Positions 8,887 to 19,102 of a stretch of 64,000 nucleotides of DNA are shown here, in pieces. Source of the DNA: Streptococcus sp. (lineage in GTDB: Bacteria > Bacillota > Bacilli > Lactobacillales > Streptococcaceae); NCBI GenBank assembly GCA_030528055.1, contig JAUMZQ010000009.1, positions 43,206 through 107,205 of the forward strand, read 5' to 3'. How positions within the stretch are numbered: position 1 is the first letter of the stretch; every line of letters starts with the position of its first letter. A program made the translations under genes and the position numbers. Below the pieces are notes generated by a model, which made no database searches, had not been told where the DNA came from, and saw only the letters and a program-made list of their open reading frames with translations.

Positions 8887-11505
8887 ATGAAATACCTATC
8901 AAGTGCTCAAGTACGAAAAATGTGGCTCGATTTTTGGAAAACAAAACAACATACGGTTGAGCCATCAGTTAGTTTGGTTCCAGTAAACGACCCTACCTTG
9001 CTTTGGATTAATTCTGGAGTATCGACATTAAAGAAATATTTTGATGGAACGATTATTCCAGAAAATCCACGGATTACCAATGCTCAAAAAGCAATTAGAA
9101 CAAACGACATCGAAAATGTTGGGAAAACAGCTCGTCACCATACAATGTTTGAAATGCTAGGGAACTTCTCAATTGGAGATTATTTCCGAAAAGAAGCTAT
9201 TACTTGGGCATATGAGTTATTGACTAGTCCAGAATGGTTTGATTTTCCAGCGGATAAACTGTATATGACTTACTATCCAGAAGATAAAGATTCATATAAT
9301 TGCTGGATTAATGTAGGAGTAGATCCTAGTCATTTGATTCCCATAGAAGATAATTTTTGGGAAATTGGTGCTGGACCTTCTGGTCCAGATACTGAGATTT
9401 TCTTTGACCGAGGAGAAGCCTTTGATCCAGAAAATATTGGAATTCGTTTGCTAGCAGAAGATATTGAAAACGATCGATACATTGAAATTTGGAATATTGT
9501 TTTGTCTCAATTCAATGCAGATCCTCAAGTGCCTCGTAGTGAATACAAAGAACTTCCGCATAAAAATATAGATACGGGAGCTGGTTTGGAGCGTTTGGTT
9601 GCGGTTATTCAAGGAACTAAGACCAACTTTGAAACGGATCTATTTATGCCAATCATTGAAGAAGTTGAGAAAATTTCTGGTAAAGTTTATGATCCAGACG
9701 GTGACAATATGAGTTTTAAAGTCATTGCAGACCATATTCGTTCTCTATCTTTTGCCATTGGTGATGGAGCTCTTCCAGGAAATGAGGGACGCGGTTATGT
9801 TTTACGTCGTCTTTTACGTCGTGCCTCTATGCATGGTCAAAAATTAGGAATTAATGAACCGTTTCTTTATAAATTAGTACCGACTGTCGGGAAAATCATG
9901 GAAAGTTATTATCCAGAAATTCTCGAAAAACAATCTTTTATTGAGAAGATTGTAAAAAGCGAAGAAGAATCATTTGCCCGCACACTGCATTCAGGACAAC
10001 ATTTTGCCCAAACGATTGTCCAAGAGTTAAAATCAAAAGGAGAGACAATCATTGCGGGGAAAGATGTGTTTAAACTATATGATACCTATGGATTTCCTGT
10101 AGAATTAACCGAAGAAATTGCTGAAGAAGAGGGGTTGAGCCTAGATCGTAAAGGATTTGAAGAAGCTATGAAAGAGCAACAAGAACGTGCTCGTGCTTCT
10201 GTTGTTAAAGGCGAATCGATGGGAATGCAAAATGAAACATTGCAAAACATTACGGTCGAAAGTCATTTCAACTATGAAAAGGAAACTTTGGCTGCAAAAT
10301 TATCTGCAATTATTGCAGATAATGAAGAAGTTGCTTCTGTTTCCTCAGGAACAGCCTTGTTAATCTTTTCAGAAACTCCATTTTATGCAGAAATGGGTGG
10401 ACAAGTAGCAGATCAAGGAAGTATTTTAGATGAAACTGAGAAAGTAGTTGCCACTGTGGTAGATGTACAGAGAGCACCAAATGGTCAACATTTACACAAA
10501 GTGGAAGTACTTGATAAAATGGATTTGAATCAAGAATACACACTTGAAATTGATCACAATCGTCGCCATCGTGTTATGAAGAATCATACGGCGACCCACT
10601 TGCTACATGCGGCACTGCACAATGTATTAGGAAACCATGCAACGCAGGCTGGTTCTCTTAATGAAGTAGAGTTTCTTCGTTTTGATTTCACTCATTTCCA
10701 AGCTGTAACACCAGATGAGTTGCGCGCGATTGAACAGGAAATTAATGAAAAAATTTGGGAAGCTATCCAAGTTGAAACCATAGAGACTGATATTGATACA
10801 GCTAAAGAAATGGGGGCAATGGCTCTTTTTGGAGAAAAATATGGCAAGAAAGTTCGTGTGGTAACCATTGGAGACTACTCAGTTGAGGTTTGTGGTGGAA
10901 CACATATTCAGAATACTTCTGAAATTGGAATTTTTAAAATTGTCAAGGAAGAAGGAATTGGTTCAGGAACACGTCGTATTCTTGCGGTAACTAGTAAAGA
11001 AGCATTTGAGGCTTATAGAGAAGAAGAAGAAGCTCTCAAGTTGGTCGCAACGACTCTTAAAGCACCACAAATAAAAGAAGTACCTCATAAAGTAGCAACT
11101 TTACAGGAGCAGTTACGTCAATTACAAAGAGAAAACTCCGAGTTGAAAGAAAAAGTGGCTGCTGCTGCTTCTAATCAAATTTTTAAAGAGGTTCAGACTG
11201 CCAATGGTCATCGTTTTATTGCCAGTCAGGTTTCTGTATCAGATGCTGGAGCACTTCGCACTTTTGCAGATAGTTGGAAACAAAAAGACTATTCAGATGT
11301 ATTGGTGTTAGTGGCTGCAATCAATGATAAGGTGAATGTTCTGGTAGCTAGTAAAACAAAGGAAATTCATGCCGGGAATTTGGTTAAGGAACTGGCTCCG
11401 ATCGTAGATGGTCGAGGCGGTGGAAAACCTGACTTAGCAATGGCAGGCGGTAACAATCAAGCAGGAATTCAAGAATTGTTGAACGCAGTCGCTTCAAAAT
11501 TATAA
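8887..11505 (+). CDS. alaS: Alanyl-tRNA synthetase
   Basis: An 872-residue class II synthetase that charges tRNA-Ala. The N-terminal catalytic core carries [19 protein letters not shown]; the editing domain carries HTATHLLH and [13 protein letters not shown] zinc-binding motifs; a coiled coil ([22 protein letters not shown]) leads into the C-Ala domain ending [12 protein letters not shown]. Length is normal for AlaRS. Expression is governed by the T-box immediately upstream. Confidence 0.98.
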   Translation: MKYLSSAQVRKMWLDFWKTKQHTVEPSVSLVPVNDPTLLWINSGVSTLKKYFDGTIIPENPRITNAQKAIRTNDIENVGKTARHHTMFEMLGNFSIGDYFRKEAITWAYELLTSPEWFDFPADKLYMTYYPEDKDSYNCWINVGVDPSHLIPIEDNFWEIGAGPSGPDTEIFFDRGEAFDPENIGIRLLAEDIENDRYIEIWNIVLSQFNADPQVPRSEYKELPHKNIDTGAGLERLVAVIQGTKTNFETDLFMPIIEEVEKISGKVYDPDGDNMSFKVIADHIRSLSFAIGDGALPGNEGRGYVLRRLLRRASMHGQKLGINEPFLYKLVPTVGKIMESYYPEILEKQSFIEKIVKSEEESFARTLHSGQHFAQTIVQELKSKGETIIAGKDVFKLYDTYGFPVELTEEIAEEEGLSLDRKGFEEAMKEQQERARASVVKGESMGMQNETLQNITVESHFNYEKETLAAKLSAIIADNEEVASVSSGTALLIFSETPFYAEMGGQVADQGSILDETEKVVATVVDVQRAPNGQHLHKVEVLDKMDLNQEYTLEIDHNRRHRVMKNHTATHLLHAALHNVLGNHATQAGSLNEVEFLRFDFTHFQAVTPDELRAIEQEINEKIWEAIQVETIETDIDTAKEMGAMALFGEKYGKKVRVVTIGDYSVEVCGGTHIQNTSEIGIFKIVKEEGIGSGTRRILAVTSKEAFEAYREEEEALKLVATTLKAPQIKEVPHKVATLQEQLRQLQRENSELKEKVAAAASNQIFKEVQTANGHRFIASQVSVSDAGALRTFADSWKQKDYSDVLVLVAAINDKVNVLVASKTKEIHAGNLVKELAPIVDGRGGGKPDLAMAGGNNQAGIQELLNAVASKL

Positions 11506-11550
11506 CCATTTTTGCTCATTTAAAATAAGGTGAGATAGACTATTTTAGAG

Positions 11551-11579
11551 ACAGACTAAGTAAATTAGTCTGTTTTTTT
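11551..11579 (+). terminator. Rho-independent terminator of alaS
   Basis: ACAGACTAA (11551-11559) and TTAGTCTGT (11565-11573) followed by seven T residues. Confidence 0.88.
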
Positions 11580-11686
11580 CTTTGCGAAATATATAGATTT
11601 TTGGAAATAATAATTAATGGTCTATTGAATAAATAATTGAAAAGTTAAGTGTTTTCATGAAAAAATATTTATATTTTTGAAAATAT

Positions 11687-11756
11687 TGCATATTAATACA
11701 TAAAAAGACTTGACAAAGAAAAAAGATAATAGTAGAATGTAATGAATATTTATACA
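11687..11756 (+). promoter_or_regulatory. argC promoter bracketed by two candidate ARG boxes
   Basis: Promoter TTGACA (11710-11715), 17-base spacer, TAGAAT (11733-11738). Two matching 14-base near-palindromes flank it: TGCATATTAATACA (11687-11700) upstream of the -35 and TGAATATTTATACA (11743-11756) at the start of transcription. They share TGnATATTwATACA and lie 56 bases apart, which fits hexameric ArgR/AhrC bridging two operators. The identification as ArgR sites is inferred from position, gene context and resemblance to known ARG boxes. Confidence 0.7.
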
Positions 11757-11772
11757 GAGGTATTTAAAAAAT

Positions 11773-12795
11773 ATGCGAATTTCAATAGTAGGTATAACAG
11801 GTTATTCGGGAATTGAACTCCTAAGATTATTGCAACAACACTCTGAAATAGAAATAGTATCTGTGCACGCTAGCAAGGAAATTGGAAGGAAATTATCAAC
11901 AATGTATCCTCATTTGGAGGGAATTTGTGATTTAAAAATTGAAGCATTTGATAGCCAGCATATAATGAAGATAGCAGAACTTGTCTTTTTTGCGACACCC
12001 AGTGGAATAGCCAAAGAATTAAGTCAAGATTTTGTAAATGCTAATTTTCCAGTCATTGATCTTTCAGGAGACCATCGCCTACCAAAAGAAATGTATTCAA
12101 AATGGTATAAAAAAGAAGCGGTGGCTTCAGACATACAAAGACAATTTGCCTATGGACTAGCTGAGTTTACTGATTATTCCGATAAAAAATTTATAGCCAA
12201 CCCAGGTTGCTATGCAACGGCAACAGAATTAGCCCTTATTCCTCTTGTAAAGGAACAAATCATTGACTTAGACTCTATTATTGTGGATGCCAAAAGTGGG
12301 CTAACAGGAGCAGGAAAAACCTTGTCTGATGCTAGTCATTTTGTAACAGTTCATGATAATTATGTGACCTATAAGTTAAATCAACACCAGCATATTCCAG
12401 AAATTGTTCAGCAATTACAGCAGTTTGATGCAGACTTGAATCATATTCAATTTTCAACTTCTTTGATTCCTGTCAATAGAGGAATCGTAGCGACCACTTA
12501 TAGTCGGCTCAATAAACCATTAAAGGTAGAAGAAATAGAGCAAATTTATCGAGAAATTTACCGAAACAAGCCCTTTGTCCGAATACAACGGGATTTGCCC
12601 AATTTGCATCAAGTAATTGGAACGAATTATACAGACATTGGTTTGGATTATAATCCAGTAACGAATATTTTAACAGTCGTTGCTGTTCTTGATAATTTAA
12701 TTAAAGGAGCGGCTGGTCAAGCAATTCAAAATATGAACTTAATGTTTGGTTTTAATGAAACAGAGGGACTATTAAACAGTCCAACTTATATATAA
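11773..12795 (+). CDS. argC: N-acetyl-gamma-glutamyl-phosphate reductase
   Basis: A 340-residue NADPH-dependent enzyme for the third step of arginine synthesis. It has the N-terminal nucleotide-binding motif [15 protein letters not shown] and the active-site Cys146 in NPGCYATA, with [10 protein letters not shown] and the C-terminal dimerisation domain. It is first in argCJBD, which makes ornithine from glutamate through acetylated intermediates; argF, argG and argH are not in the window. The ATG follows AGAGG with a rather long 12-base gap. Confidence 0.96.
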   Translation: MRISIVGITGYSGIELLRLLQQHSEIEIVSVHASKEIGRKLSTMYPHLEGICDLKIEAFDSQHIMKIAELVFFATPSGIAKELSQDFVNANFPVIDLSGDHRLPKEMYSKWYKKEAVASDIQRQFAYGLAEFTDYSDKKFIANPGCYATATELALIPLVKEQIIDLDSIIVDAKSGLTGAGKTLSDASHFVTVHDNYVTYKLNQHQHIPEIVQQLQQFDADLNHIQFSTSLIPVNRGIVATTYSRLNKPLKVEEIEQIYREIYRNKPFVRIQRDLPNLHQVIGTNYTDIGLDYNPVTNILTVVAVLDNLIKGAAGQAIQNMNLMFGFNETEGLLNSPTYI

Positions 12796-12807
12796 ACGGA
12801 GGAATAA

Positions 12808-14001
12808 ATGAAAGTAATAGAAGGAAATATAGCAAGTCCATTGGGTTTTTCAGCAGATGGATTGCATGCAGGATTTAAGAAAACAAAATTGGATTTTGGA
12901 TGGATTGTATCGGAAGTGCCAGCTAGTGTGGCTGGTGTTTATACAACAAATAAAGTCATAGCAGCGCCTCTGATTGTGACTAGAGATACTATAAAAAAAT
13001 CAAATCAACTACAGGCTCTTGTTGTCAATTCTGGAGTAGCGAATTCCTGTACAGGTATTCAAGGAATGGAAGATGCGTATGAAATGCAACGACTAACAGC
13101 TGAAAAATTAAATATTGATACTGAATTAGTAGGATTAGCTTCAACAGGTGTTATTTCAGAGCTAATGCCTATGGATATTTTAAGAAAAGGAATAGAGACT
13201 GTACTAGTCAGTGGGAATGCGGAAAATTTTGCTCAAGCTATTTTAACGACAGATACAGTATCTAAAACTTGTGTCGTGACAGAGGAATTTGGTAGTCATT
13301 TGGTAACTATGGCGGGAGTAGCAAAAGGCTCTGGAATGATTCATCCCAATATGGCAACAATGCTAGGTTTCATTACCTGTGATGCCAATATCTCTAGTAG
13401 TACTTTACAAAAAGCATTAAGCCATAATGTCGAAACAACCTTTAATCAAATTACCGTAGATGGTGATACATCCACAAACGATATGGTTGTTGTTCTTTCT
13501 AACGGTTGTGCTAGAAACGATGAAATTCTTCCGGATACACCTGAATTTGAACAATTTGCTCAGATGCTACACTATGTTATGGAAGATTTGGCTAAAAAAA
13601 TTGCTAAAGATGGAGAAGGTGCCACTAAATTAATTGAGGTAGATGTAAAACATGCTTCTGATGGCTTGGCAGCTCGTATGATTGCTAAAAGTGTGGTAGG
13701 ATCTAGTCTTGTGAAAACAGCTGTTTTTGGCGAAGATCCTAATTGGGGTAGAATATTAGCTGCAATTGGCTATACAGATGTTGATTTGTCCGTTTCCAGT
13801 ATCGATATCATACTTGGGGATATACCGGTTATGATTGCTTCTACTCCAGTGGATTTTGATGATGAAAAATTGAGAGAAATCATGATTCAAGATGAATTAT
13901 TAATCACCATTGATTTACATGATGGAAATTACTCAGGTAAAGCATGGGGATGTGATTTATCATACGATTACGTAAAAATCAATGCCTTATATCGTTCCTA
14001 G
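12808..14001 (+). CDS. argJ: Bifunctional glutamate N-acetyltransferase / ornithine acetyltransferase
   Basis: A 397-residue ArgJ. The self-cleavage site is the conserved ATML: Thr184 in HPNMATMLGF becomes the N-terminal nucleophile of the beta chain. It recycles the acetyl group from N-acetylornithine to glutamate, so the pathway is cyclic and does not need argA or argE. Whether it can also use acetyl-CoA (bifunctional) cannot be told from sequence by eye. It follows argC by 12 bases. Confidence 0.95.
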   Translation: MKVIEGNIASPLGFSADGLHAGFKKTKLDFGWIVSEVPASVAGVYTTNKVIAAPLIVTRDTIKKSNQLQALVVNSGVANSCTGIQGMEDAYEMQRLTAEKLNIDTELVGLASTGVISELMPMDILRKGIETVLVSGNAENFAQAILTTDTVSKTCVVTEEFGSHLVTMAGVAKGSGMIHPNMATMLGFITCDANISSSTLQKALSHNVETTFNQITVDGDTSTNDMVVVLSNGCARNDEILPDTPEFEQFAQMLHYVMEDLAKKIAKDGEGATKLIEVDVKHASDGLAARMIAKSVVGSSLVKTAVFGEDPNWGRILAAIGYTDVDLSVSSIDIILGDIPVMIASTPVDFDDEKLREIMIQDELLITIDLHDGNYSGKAWGCDLSYDYVKINALYRS

Positions 14002-14075
14002 GATTATCAGAAGTTCATCATACACTTAAAAAAATAAAGTGATTATTTATTAGCTATTGATTTAAAGGAGAAAAA

Positions 14076-14813
14076 ATGAATAATATTATAGTTATTAAAA
14101 TTGGTGGGATTGCCGCAAAAAAATTATCAAAATCATTCATTAAACAAATCAAACAATGGATTGAAGAAAATAAAAAAATCATCATTGTACATGGTGGTGG
14201 AGTTGTCATTAATCGTTTAATGGCTGAGCGCCAGTGTTCTAGTAAAAGAGTCAATGGTTTGAGGGTTACTAGCCAAGAAGATATTCCAGTGGTTAAACAA
14301 GGGCTCTTGGAAATAGTGGGACCGAACTTGACAAAACAGCTTCATGAAGAAAATATTGACAGTCTTCAAATGGTCTCTCATTTAGGTCAAATTGTTTCAG
14401 CAGATTTTATTAATCAATCTCTTTATGGTTATGTAGGCAAAGTTGTAGATATTCAAACAGATTATTTAGAATCTATTTTAGAAAATAAAATTATTCCTGT
14501 CCTAGCTTCTTTAGGAGAAACAGCCTCTGGTGAGTGTTTAAATATCAATGCAGATTATTTGGCGGCAGCGGTAGCTAGTAAATTTCAAGCGAAAAAATTG
14601 ATTTTAATGACAGATATTGAAGGTGTTTTAGAAAATAAGCGAGTGTTACCAGAGTTACTAACTAGTCAAGCCTCGAAAAAAATTCAATCTGGAGTTATAC
14701 ATGGAGGAATGGTTCCAAAAATTGAAAGTGCTGTTCAGACAGTTCTGTCAGGTGTAAATCAAGTTTTAATTGGAGACAATCTATTAACTGGAACATTGAT
14801 AGCAGAGGGGTAA
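14076..14813 (+). CDS. argB: Acetylglutamate kinase
   Basis: A 245-residue amino-acid kinase family protein that phosphorylates N-acetylglutamate. Visible motifs: KIGGIAAKK at the N-terminus, IVHGGGVVINRLM for substrate binding, and LILMTDIEGVLENKRVLPELL near the ATP site. The short form lacks the N-terminal helix of arginine-inhibited hexameric kinases, so strong feedback inhibition is not expected (inference). A 74-base gap from argJ contains only a weak five-base hairpin. Confidence 0.94.
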   Translation: MNNIIVIKIGGIAAKKLSKSFIKQIKQWIEENKKIIIVHGGGVVINRLMAERQCSSKRVNGLRVTSQEDIPVVKQGLLEIVGPNLTKQLHEENIDSLQMVSHLGQIVSADFINQSLYGYVGKVVDIQTDYLESILENKIIPVLASLGETASGECLNINADYLAAAVASKFQAKKLILMTDIEGVLENKRVLPELLTSQASKKIQSGVIHGGMVPKIESAVQTVLSGVNQVLIGDNLLTGTLIAEG

Positions 14814-14815
14814 AT

Positions 14816-15958
14816 ATGAGTTTTTTATTTCAGAATTATAAGCGTCTGCCAATTGAATTTATCAAAGCTGAAGGAAACTACTTGATAGATTGCAAAGGAG
14901 ACTCTTATCTTGATTTTTCTTCAGGGATCGGCGTGACTAACTTGGGATTTCATCCTCAAGTAGAGTCTGCATTACTAAAACAAGCAAAGGCTATTTGGCA
15001 CATGCCTAACCTTTATAGCAATTCCCTTCAAGAAAAAGTTGCTCAAGCCTTGATTGGAGATAGTGACTACTTGGCTTTCTTTTGTAATAGTGGGACAGAA
15101 GCCAATGAAGCAGCCATCAAACTAGCTAGAAAAGCCACTGGAAAACAAGGAATTATTAGTTTTATGAATTCTTTTCATGGACGTAGTTATGGATCCATGT
15201 CTGCGACGGGTCAAGATAAGATAAAAGAGGGATTTGGCGAAGGAGTTCCACATTTTAGCTATGCTAATTACAATGATTTAGATAGTGTGAAAAAACTTGT
15301 TAATGATGATACCGCAGCAGTTATGCTAGAGCTGATTCAGGGAGAATCTGGCATCCGTCCAGCCCATCCAGAATTCATAACCGCTTTATCTAATTTTTGT
15401 AAAGAGCACAATCTATTACTAATAGTAGACGAGGTACAAACAGGAATAGGTCGGACAGGAAAACTATATGCCTTTGAACACTATGATATTGTGCCAGATA
15501 TCGTGACACTAGCCAAAGGATTGGCAAATGGAGTTCCCGTTGGTGCGATGCTAGGAAAAAGAAATCTTTCTTCTGCCTTTTCTTACGGTAGTCATGGCTC
15601 TACTTTTGGTGGAAACAAATTAGCTATGGTAGCCGCTTTAGAAACAATAAAGATAATCAAACATCCAGAATTTATCAAAAATATTGAAGAAAAAAGCCAC
15701 TATTTGATGAAAGAATTGAAAACCCAATTAAAAGATATTTCTATGATTTCAGATATTCGAGGAATTGGGTTTATGATTGGAATTGAGACAAGTCAAAATT
15801 TGTCTAATATTGTCAATTCTGCACGAGAAAAAGGCCTTGTCATTTTAACAGCAGGTAGTGATGTAATTCGTTTATTACCACCATTAACTTTGATAAAAGA
15901 AGACATAGATAAAGGAGTTGCTATTTTAAAAGAAGTTTTTGAAGTGGTGGGGGAGTGA
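14816..15958 (+). CDS. argD: Acetylornithine aminotransferase
   Basis: A 380-residue class III PLP aminotransferase making N-acetylornithine. Motifs include SGIGVTNLGFHPQV, FCNSGTEANEAAIKLARKATGK, LIVDEVQTGIGRTG, and the PLP lysine K234 in TLAKGLANGVPVGAM. It starts two bases after the argB stop codon. It is the last gene of the operon; a terminator follows. Confidence 0.96.
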   Translation: MSFLFQNYKRLPIEFIKAEGNYLIDCKGDSYLDFSSGIGVTNLGFHPQVESALLKQAKAIWHMPNLYSNSLQEKVAQALIGDSDYLAFFCNSGTEANEAAIKLARKATGKQGIISFMNSFHGRSYGSMSATGQDKIKEGFGEGVPHFSYANYNDLDSVKKLVNDDTAAVMLELIQGESGIRPAHPEFITALSNFCKEHNLLLIVDEVQTGIGRTGKLYAFEHYDIVPDIVTLAKGLANGVPVGAMLGKRNLSSAFSYGSHGSTFGGNKLAMVAALETIKIIKHPEFIKNIEEKSHYLMKELKTQLKDISMISDIRGIGFMIGIETSQNLSNIVNSAREKGLVILTAGSDVIRLLPPLTLIKEDIDKGVAILKEVFEVVGE

Positions 15959-16032
15959 AAAGTAGAATTATTTTATTAGAATTTCCTAATTATCTAGATA
16001 GTTGATTAGTGTTGGATGTACAAGTAACAGAT

Positions 16033-16064
16033 AAGTTGTCAGTTAAATTACGGACAGCTTTTTT
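16033..16064 (+). terminator. Rho-independent terminator of argCJBD
   Basis: AAGTTGTC (16033-16040) pairs with GACAGCTT (16053-16060) through one G-U pair and is followed by TTTT. Confidence 0.7.
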
Positions 16065-16112
16065 CTTTATTGTAATTTAGTCAATGATAGTTATATTTGA
16101 CTTTTGTAACTT

Positions 16113-16159
16113 TATTTAAATATGTTATAATAACAAATATAATATGATATATTTAAATA
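16113..16159 (+). promoter_or_regulatory. Promoter of the RpiR-family regulator, flanked by paired TATTTAAATA palindromes
   Basis: The extended -10 TGTTATAAT has its hexamer at 16126-16131. Two identical ten-base palindromes, TATTTAAATA, lie at 16113-16122 and 16150-16159, 37 bases apart, one on each side of it. This arrangement would suit autoregulation by a dimeric regulator, but such AT-rich palindromes can arise by chance. Confidence 0.4.
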
Positions 16160-16175
16160 AGAGGATAAAAGATAT

Positions 16176-16985
16176 ATGAAAAATACTCATAGTATTAAAG
16201 GTCAAATAGAAATGAGCTTATCTTCAATGAGTCACATTGAAAAAAAAGTAGCGGAGTATTTTCTAAAAGATGCTAATTTAAAATCAGATTTGTCAGTAAA
16301 AAATATTAGTGAGATTTTACATGTGTCGCAATCTACCCTGACACGTTTTTCAAAAAAATGTGGCTTTACAGGATACAGGGAATTTTTATTTGAATTTCAA
16401 AATAGTCAACAATATTTTGAATATAATTTTGTAAATTTTCAAAATAGATTAACACAAGAAATTTTTGTAGATTATAACGATATTATAGAAAAAACAAATC
16501 TACTGGTGGACGAAAGGCAACTTGAAAGAGTTGCTCAAATGATAAACCAAGCTTCGCGAGTTTATCTTTGTGGAGCTGGAAGTTCTGGATTAGTAGCAAG
16601 AGAAATAAAAATTAGGCTAATGAGATTGGGAGTTGTATGTGAAGTTGTGAATGATTTAGACAGTCTCAATTGGACAAAAGGATTGTTAAATGATACTTGC
16701 CTTTTTATTGGTTATTCAATATCCGGACATACAAAGTTAGTAAATGAAGCTTTAATTAATGCCTCAACAAATGGAGCCAAAAGCATTTTATTTACGACGC
16801 TAACAGCACAGACATTTCCAATAAGTGAAGTGGTAAGGGTAGCTTCTGTAAAAAATATTGAATATGGAAATAGAATTTCTCCACAATTTCCAATGTTGCT
16901 GATGATGGATATAATTTATTCCTACTTCTTAATGATTAATCAAGAAGAAAAAGAAACCATCTTCTCTAAAACTTTTAGTGATTAA
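16176..16985 (+). CDS. MurR/RpiR-family transcriptional regulator of the sialic acid locus
   Basis: A 269-residue regulator. The N-terminal HTH_6 domain (about residues 1-77) includes ISEILHVSQSTLTRFSKKCGF; the C-terminal SIS sugar-phosphate binding domain includes VYLCGAGSSGLVAREIKIRL and IGYSISGHTK. Its position next to nanE and sat genes suggests it senses a sialic acid intermediate such as ManNAc-6-P or GlcNAc-6-P. In pneumococcus the RpiR protein of the equivalent locus activates it. It is transcribed alone with its own promoter and a probable terminator. Confidence 0.88.
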   Translation: MKNTHSIKGQIEMSLSSMSHIEKKVAEYFLKDANLKSDLSVKNISEILHVSQSTLTRFSKKCGFTGYREFLFEFQNSQQYFEYNFVNFQNRLTQEIFVDYNDIIEKTNLLVDERQLERVAQMINQASRVYLCGAGSSGLVAREIKIRLMRLGVVCEVVNDLDSLNWTKGLLNDTCLFIGYSISGHTKLVNEALINASTNGAKSILFTTLTAQTFPISEVVRVASVKNIEYGNRISPQFPMLLMMDIIYSYFLMINQEEKETIFSKTFSD

Positions 16986-16990
16986 AGAAT

Positions 16991-17031
16991 TCTGCAAGAT
17001 TATCTCATCTGATAGCAGTTTTCTTTTTCTA
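16991..17031 (+). terminator. Probable terminator after the RpiR gene
   Basis: An imperfect hairpin in which CTGC and TATC of the 5' arm pair with GATA and GCAG of the 3' arm, with a five-base bulge, followed by TTTTCTTTTT. It is weaker than the other terminators here. Confidence 0.45.
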
Positions 17032-17108
17032 GATTTATGAATAGTCATTCAACAAAATAGACATTTTTCTAAAAAAATGAAAGTACAATTTAGTTGTTCA
17101 AAAACTAT

Positions 17109-17139
17109 TGAAAGCGCATTCAAAAAATGTTAGTATAAT
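17109..17139 (+). promoter_or_regulatory. nanE operon promoter region with a cre (CcpA) site
   Basis: TGAAAGCGCATTCA (17109-17122) fits the CcpA catabolite-response element consensus. It overlaps the -35 region of a promoter whose -10 TATAAT is at 17134-17139. No correctly spaced -35 hexamer is visible, suggesting an activator is needed. The layout predicts glucose repression of sialic acid use. Confidence 0.78.
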
Positions 17140-17171
17140 CTTGCAAATAATGAAAAAGGAGGTTATAGGTA

Positions 17172-17876
17172 TTGGAAAAGATGTCAAAAGAACTATTTAA
17201 ATCATTGATTAAAGATGGAGTTATTGTTTCTTGTCAAGCCTTGCCTGGAGAACCATTATATGTGGAAACTGGAGGCATTATTCCTAGATTAGCACTTGCA
17301 GCAGCAGAAGCCGGTGCAGTGGGTATTCGTGCTAATTCCGTTAGAGATATTCTAGAAATCAAGGAGGTCGTCAAATTACCCATCATTGGAATCATAAAAA
17401 AAGATTATCCACCGCAAGAACCGTATATAACAGCGACAATAAAAGAAATCGACCAATTAGTTGAGACAAATATAGCAGTTATAGCTTTAGATTGTACTAA
17501 TCGCGAACGTTTTGACGGTTTAACGGTAACAGAATTTATTCGCCAAATAAAATCTAAATACCCTGACCAATTATTTATGGCTGATATTAGTACCTACGAA
17601 GAAGGATTGGTTGCTTGGCAAGCAGGTATTGATTTTGTTGGGACAACACTTTCGGGTTATACTAAATACAGTAGACAAGAAGATGGTCCAGATTTAGATT
17701 TAATAAGGAAACTTTGTGACAAGGGAATAGATGTTATAGCTGAGGGTAAAATTCATACACTTGAAGATGCTACATCAGTAAAGAAATTACATCCCGCTGG
17801 AATTGTTATTGGAGGAGCTATTACTAGACCTAAAGAAATTGCACAACGTTTTATTAAAGCAGTGACAAATATATAA
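17172..17876 (+). CDS. nanE: N-acetylmannosamine-6-phosphate 2-epimerase
   Basis: A 234-residue TIM-barrel enzyme converting ManNAc-6-P to GlcNAc-6-P. The family opening [14 protein letters not shown] is present, with [22 protein letters not shown], and the C-terminal phosphate-binding [10 protein letters not shown] take TTG 17172 as the start because AAGGAGG lies nine bases upstream; the ATG nine bases later would have an 18-base gap. First gene of the sialic acid operon. Confidence 0.94.
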   Translation: MEKMSKELFKSLIKDGVIVSCQALPGEPLYVETGGIIPRLALAAAEAGAVGIRANSVRDILEIKEVVKLPIIGIIKKDYPPQEPYITATIKEIDQLVETNIAVIALDCTNRERFDGLTVTEFIRQIKSKYPDQLFMADISTYEEGLVAWQAGIDFVGTTLSGYTKYSRQEDGPDLDLIRKLCDKGIDVIAEGKIHTLEDATSVKKLHPAGIVIGGAITRPKEIAQRFIKAVTNI

Positions 17877-17889
17877 AAGGGGAGCAAGG

Positions 17890-19023
17890 ATGACAGGTTT
17901 AAATTTAAAAAATCTTTATAAAAAATATCCCAATAGTGATTTTTATTCTGTTGAAGACTTTGATTTAGATATCAAGGATAAAGAGTTTATTGTTTTCGTT
18001 GGTCCGTCGGGGTGTGGAAAATCAACAACTTTGCGTATGATAGCAGGCTTAGAAGATATTACCGAAGGAGAATTCTATATTGATGGGAAATTAATGAATG
18101 ATATTGCTCCTAAAGATCGTGATATTGCAATGGTTTTCCAAAACTATGCACTTTATCCTCATATGACAGTTTATGATAACATGGCTTTTGGACTGAAGTT
18201 AAGAAAATATAGTAAAGAGGATATTGATAAGCGTGTGCGTGAAGCTGCAGAGATTTTGAGTTTGAAAGAATTTTTGGATAGAAAACCTGCAGATCTTTCA
18301 GGTGGTCAACGTCAACGTGTTGCTATGGGGCGTGCTATTGTTCGTGATGCCAAGGTTTTCTTAATGGATGAACCATTATCGAACTTAGATGCCAAACTCC
18401 GTGTTTCGATGCGCGCGGAAATTGCTAAAATTCATAAACGAATTGGAGCAACTACCATTTATGTAACACATGATCAAACAGAAGCGATGACTTTAGCAAA
18501 TCGTATTGTGATTATGAGTGCGACCAAAAATTCATCGGGAACAGGCACAATTGGTCGAATTGAACAAATTGGGAGTCCACAAGAACTGTATAATCAACCG
18601 GCTAATAAATTTGTGGCAGGTTTCATCGGAAGTCCGGCTATGAATTTCTTTGAATTGACAGTGGATGGAGATTACTTAACAGATGGTGAGAACATTCGTG
18701 TAGAATTACCACTTGGACAAAAGAAAATATTAGAAGATAATGGTTATCAAGGGAAAAAAGTTATTCTTGGTTTAAGACCAGAAGATATTTCAGCAGATCT
18801 TATTGTTGAAGAGACTTTTCCAAATTGTGTAGTCGAAGCAGATGTCATTATTTCAGAACTTCTTGGAAGTGATTCTGTTCTTTATTGTCGAGTTGGAGAA
18901 CAAGAGTTCTCAGCAAAAGTCGAAGCTTCTTCTTATTTAGAATCAGGCATTAAATCTCGTTTTACTTTTAAATTAAGTAAAGGACATTTCTTTGATTTAG
19001 AAACTGAGAAGAGAATTCAATGA
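17890..19023 (+). CDS. ABC sugar transporter ATPase (MsmK/UgpC family)
   Basis: A 377-residue ATPase that powers a carbohydrate ABC importer. Walker A is GPSGCGKST (residues 38-46), the signature is LSGGQ (136-140), Walker B ends FLMDEP (D160, E161), and a C-terminal TOBE/OB regulatory domain follows (LGLRPEDISADLI). In pneumococcus SatBC borrows the unlinked MsmK ATPase; here an MsmK-like gene is inside the operon, 13 bases after nanE, so it is probably dedicated to the sialic acid transporter. Confidence 0.92.
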   Translation: MTGLNLKNLYKKYPNSDFYSVEDFDLDIKDKEFIVFVGPSGCGKSTTLRMIAGLEDITEGEFYIDGKLMNDIAPKDRDIAMVFQNYALYPHMTVYDNMAFGLKLRKYSKEDIDKRVREAAEILSLKEFLDRKPADLSGGQRQRVAMGRAIVRDAKVFLMDEPLSNLDAKLRVSMRAEIAKIHKRIGATTIYVTHDQTEAMTLANRIVIMSATKNSSGTGTIGRIEQIGSPQELYNQPANKFVAGFIGSPAMNFFELTVDGDYLTDGENIRVELPLGQKKILEDNGYQGKKVILGLRPEDISADLIVEETFPNCVVEADVIISELLGSDSVLYCRVGEQEFSAKVEASSYLESGIKSRFTFKLSKGHFFDLETEKRIQ

Positions 19024-19102
19024 CAAATCAAATAATTATTAGCTTTGTTAATAAAAGGATTAAAAATTAAAAAATATATTTAATTTAAGATAGGAGAAAA
19101 AC

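Noticed and set aside
11671-11687. CodY-like box upstream of argC
   Set aside because: The TTTT...AAAA halves have the wrong spacing compared with the CodY consensus, and the region is generally AT-rich.
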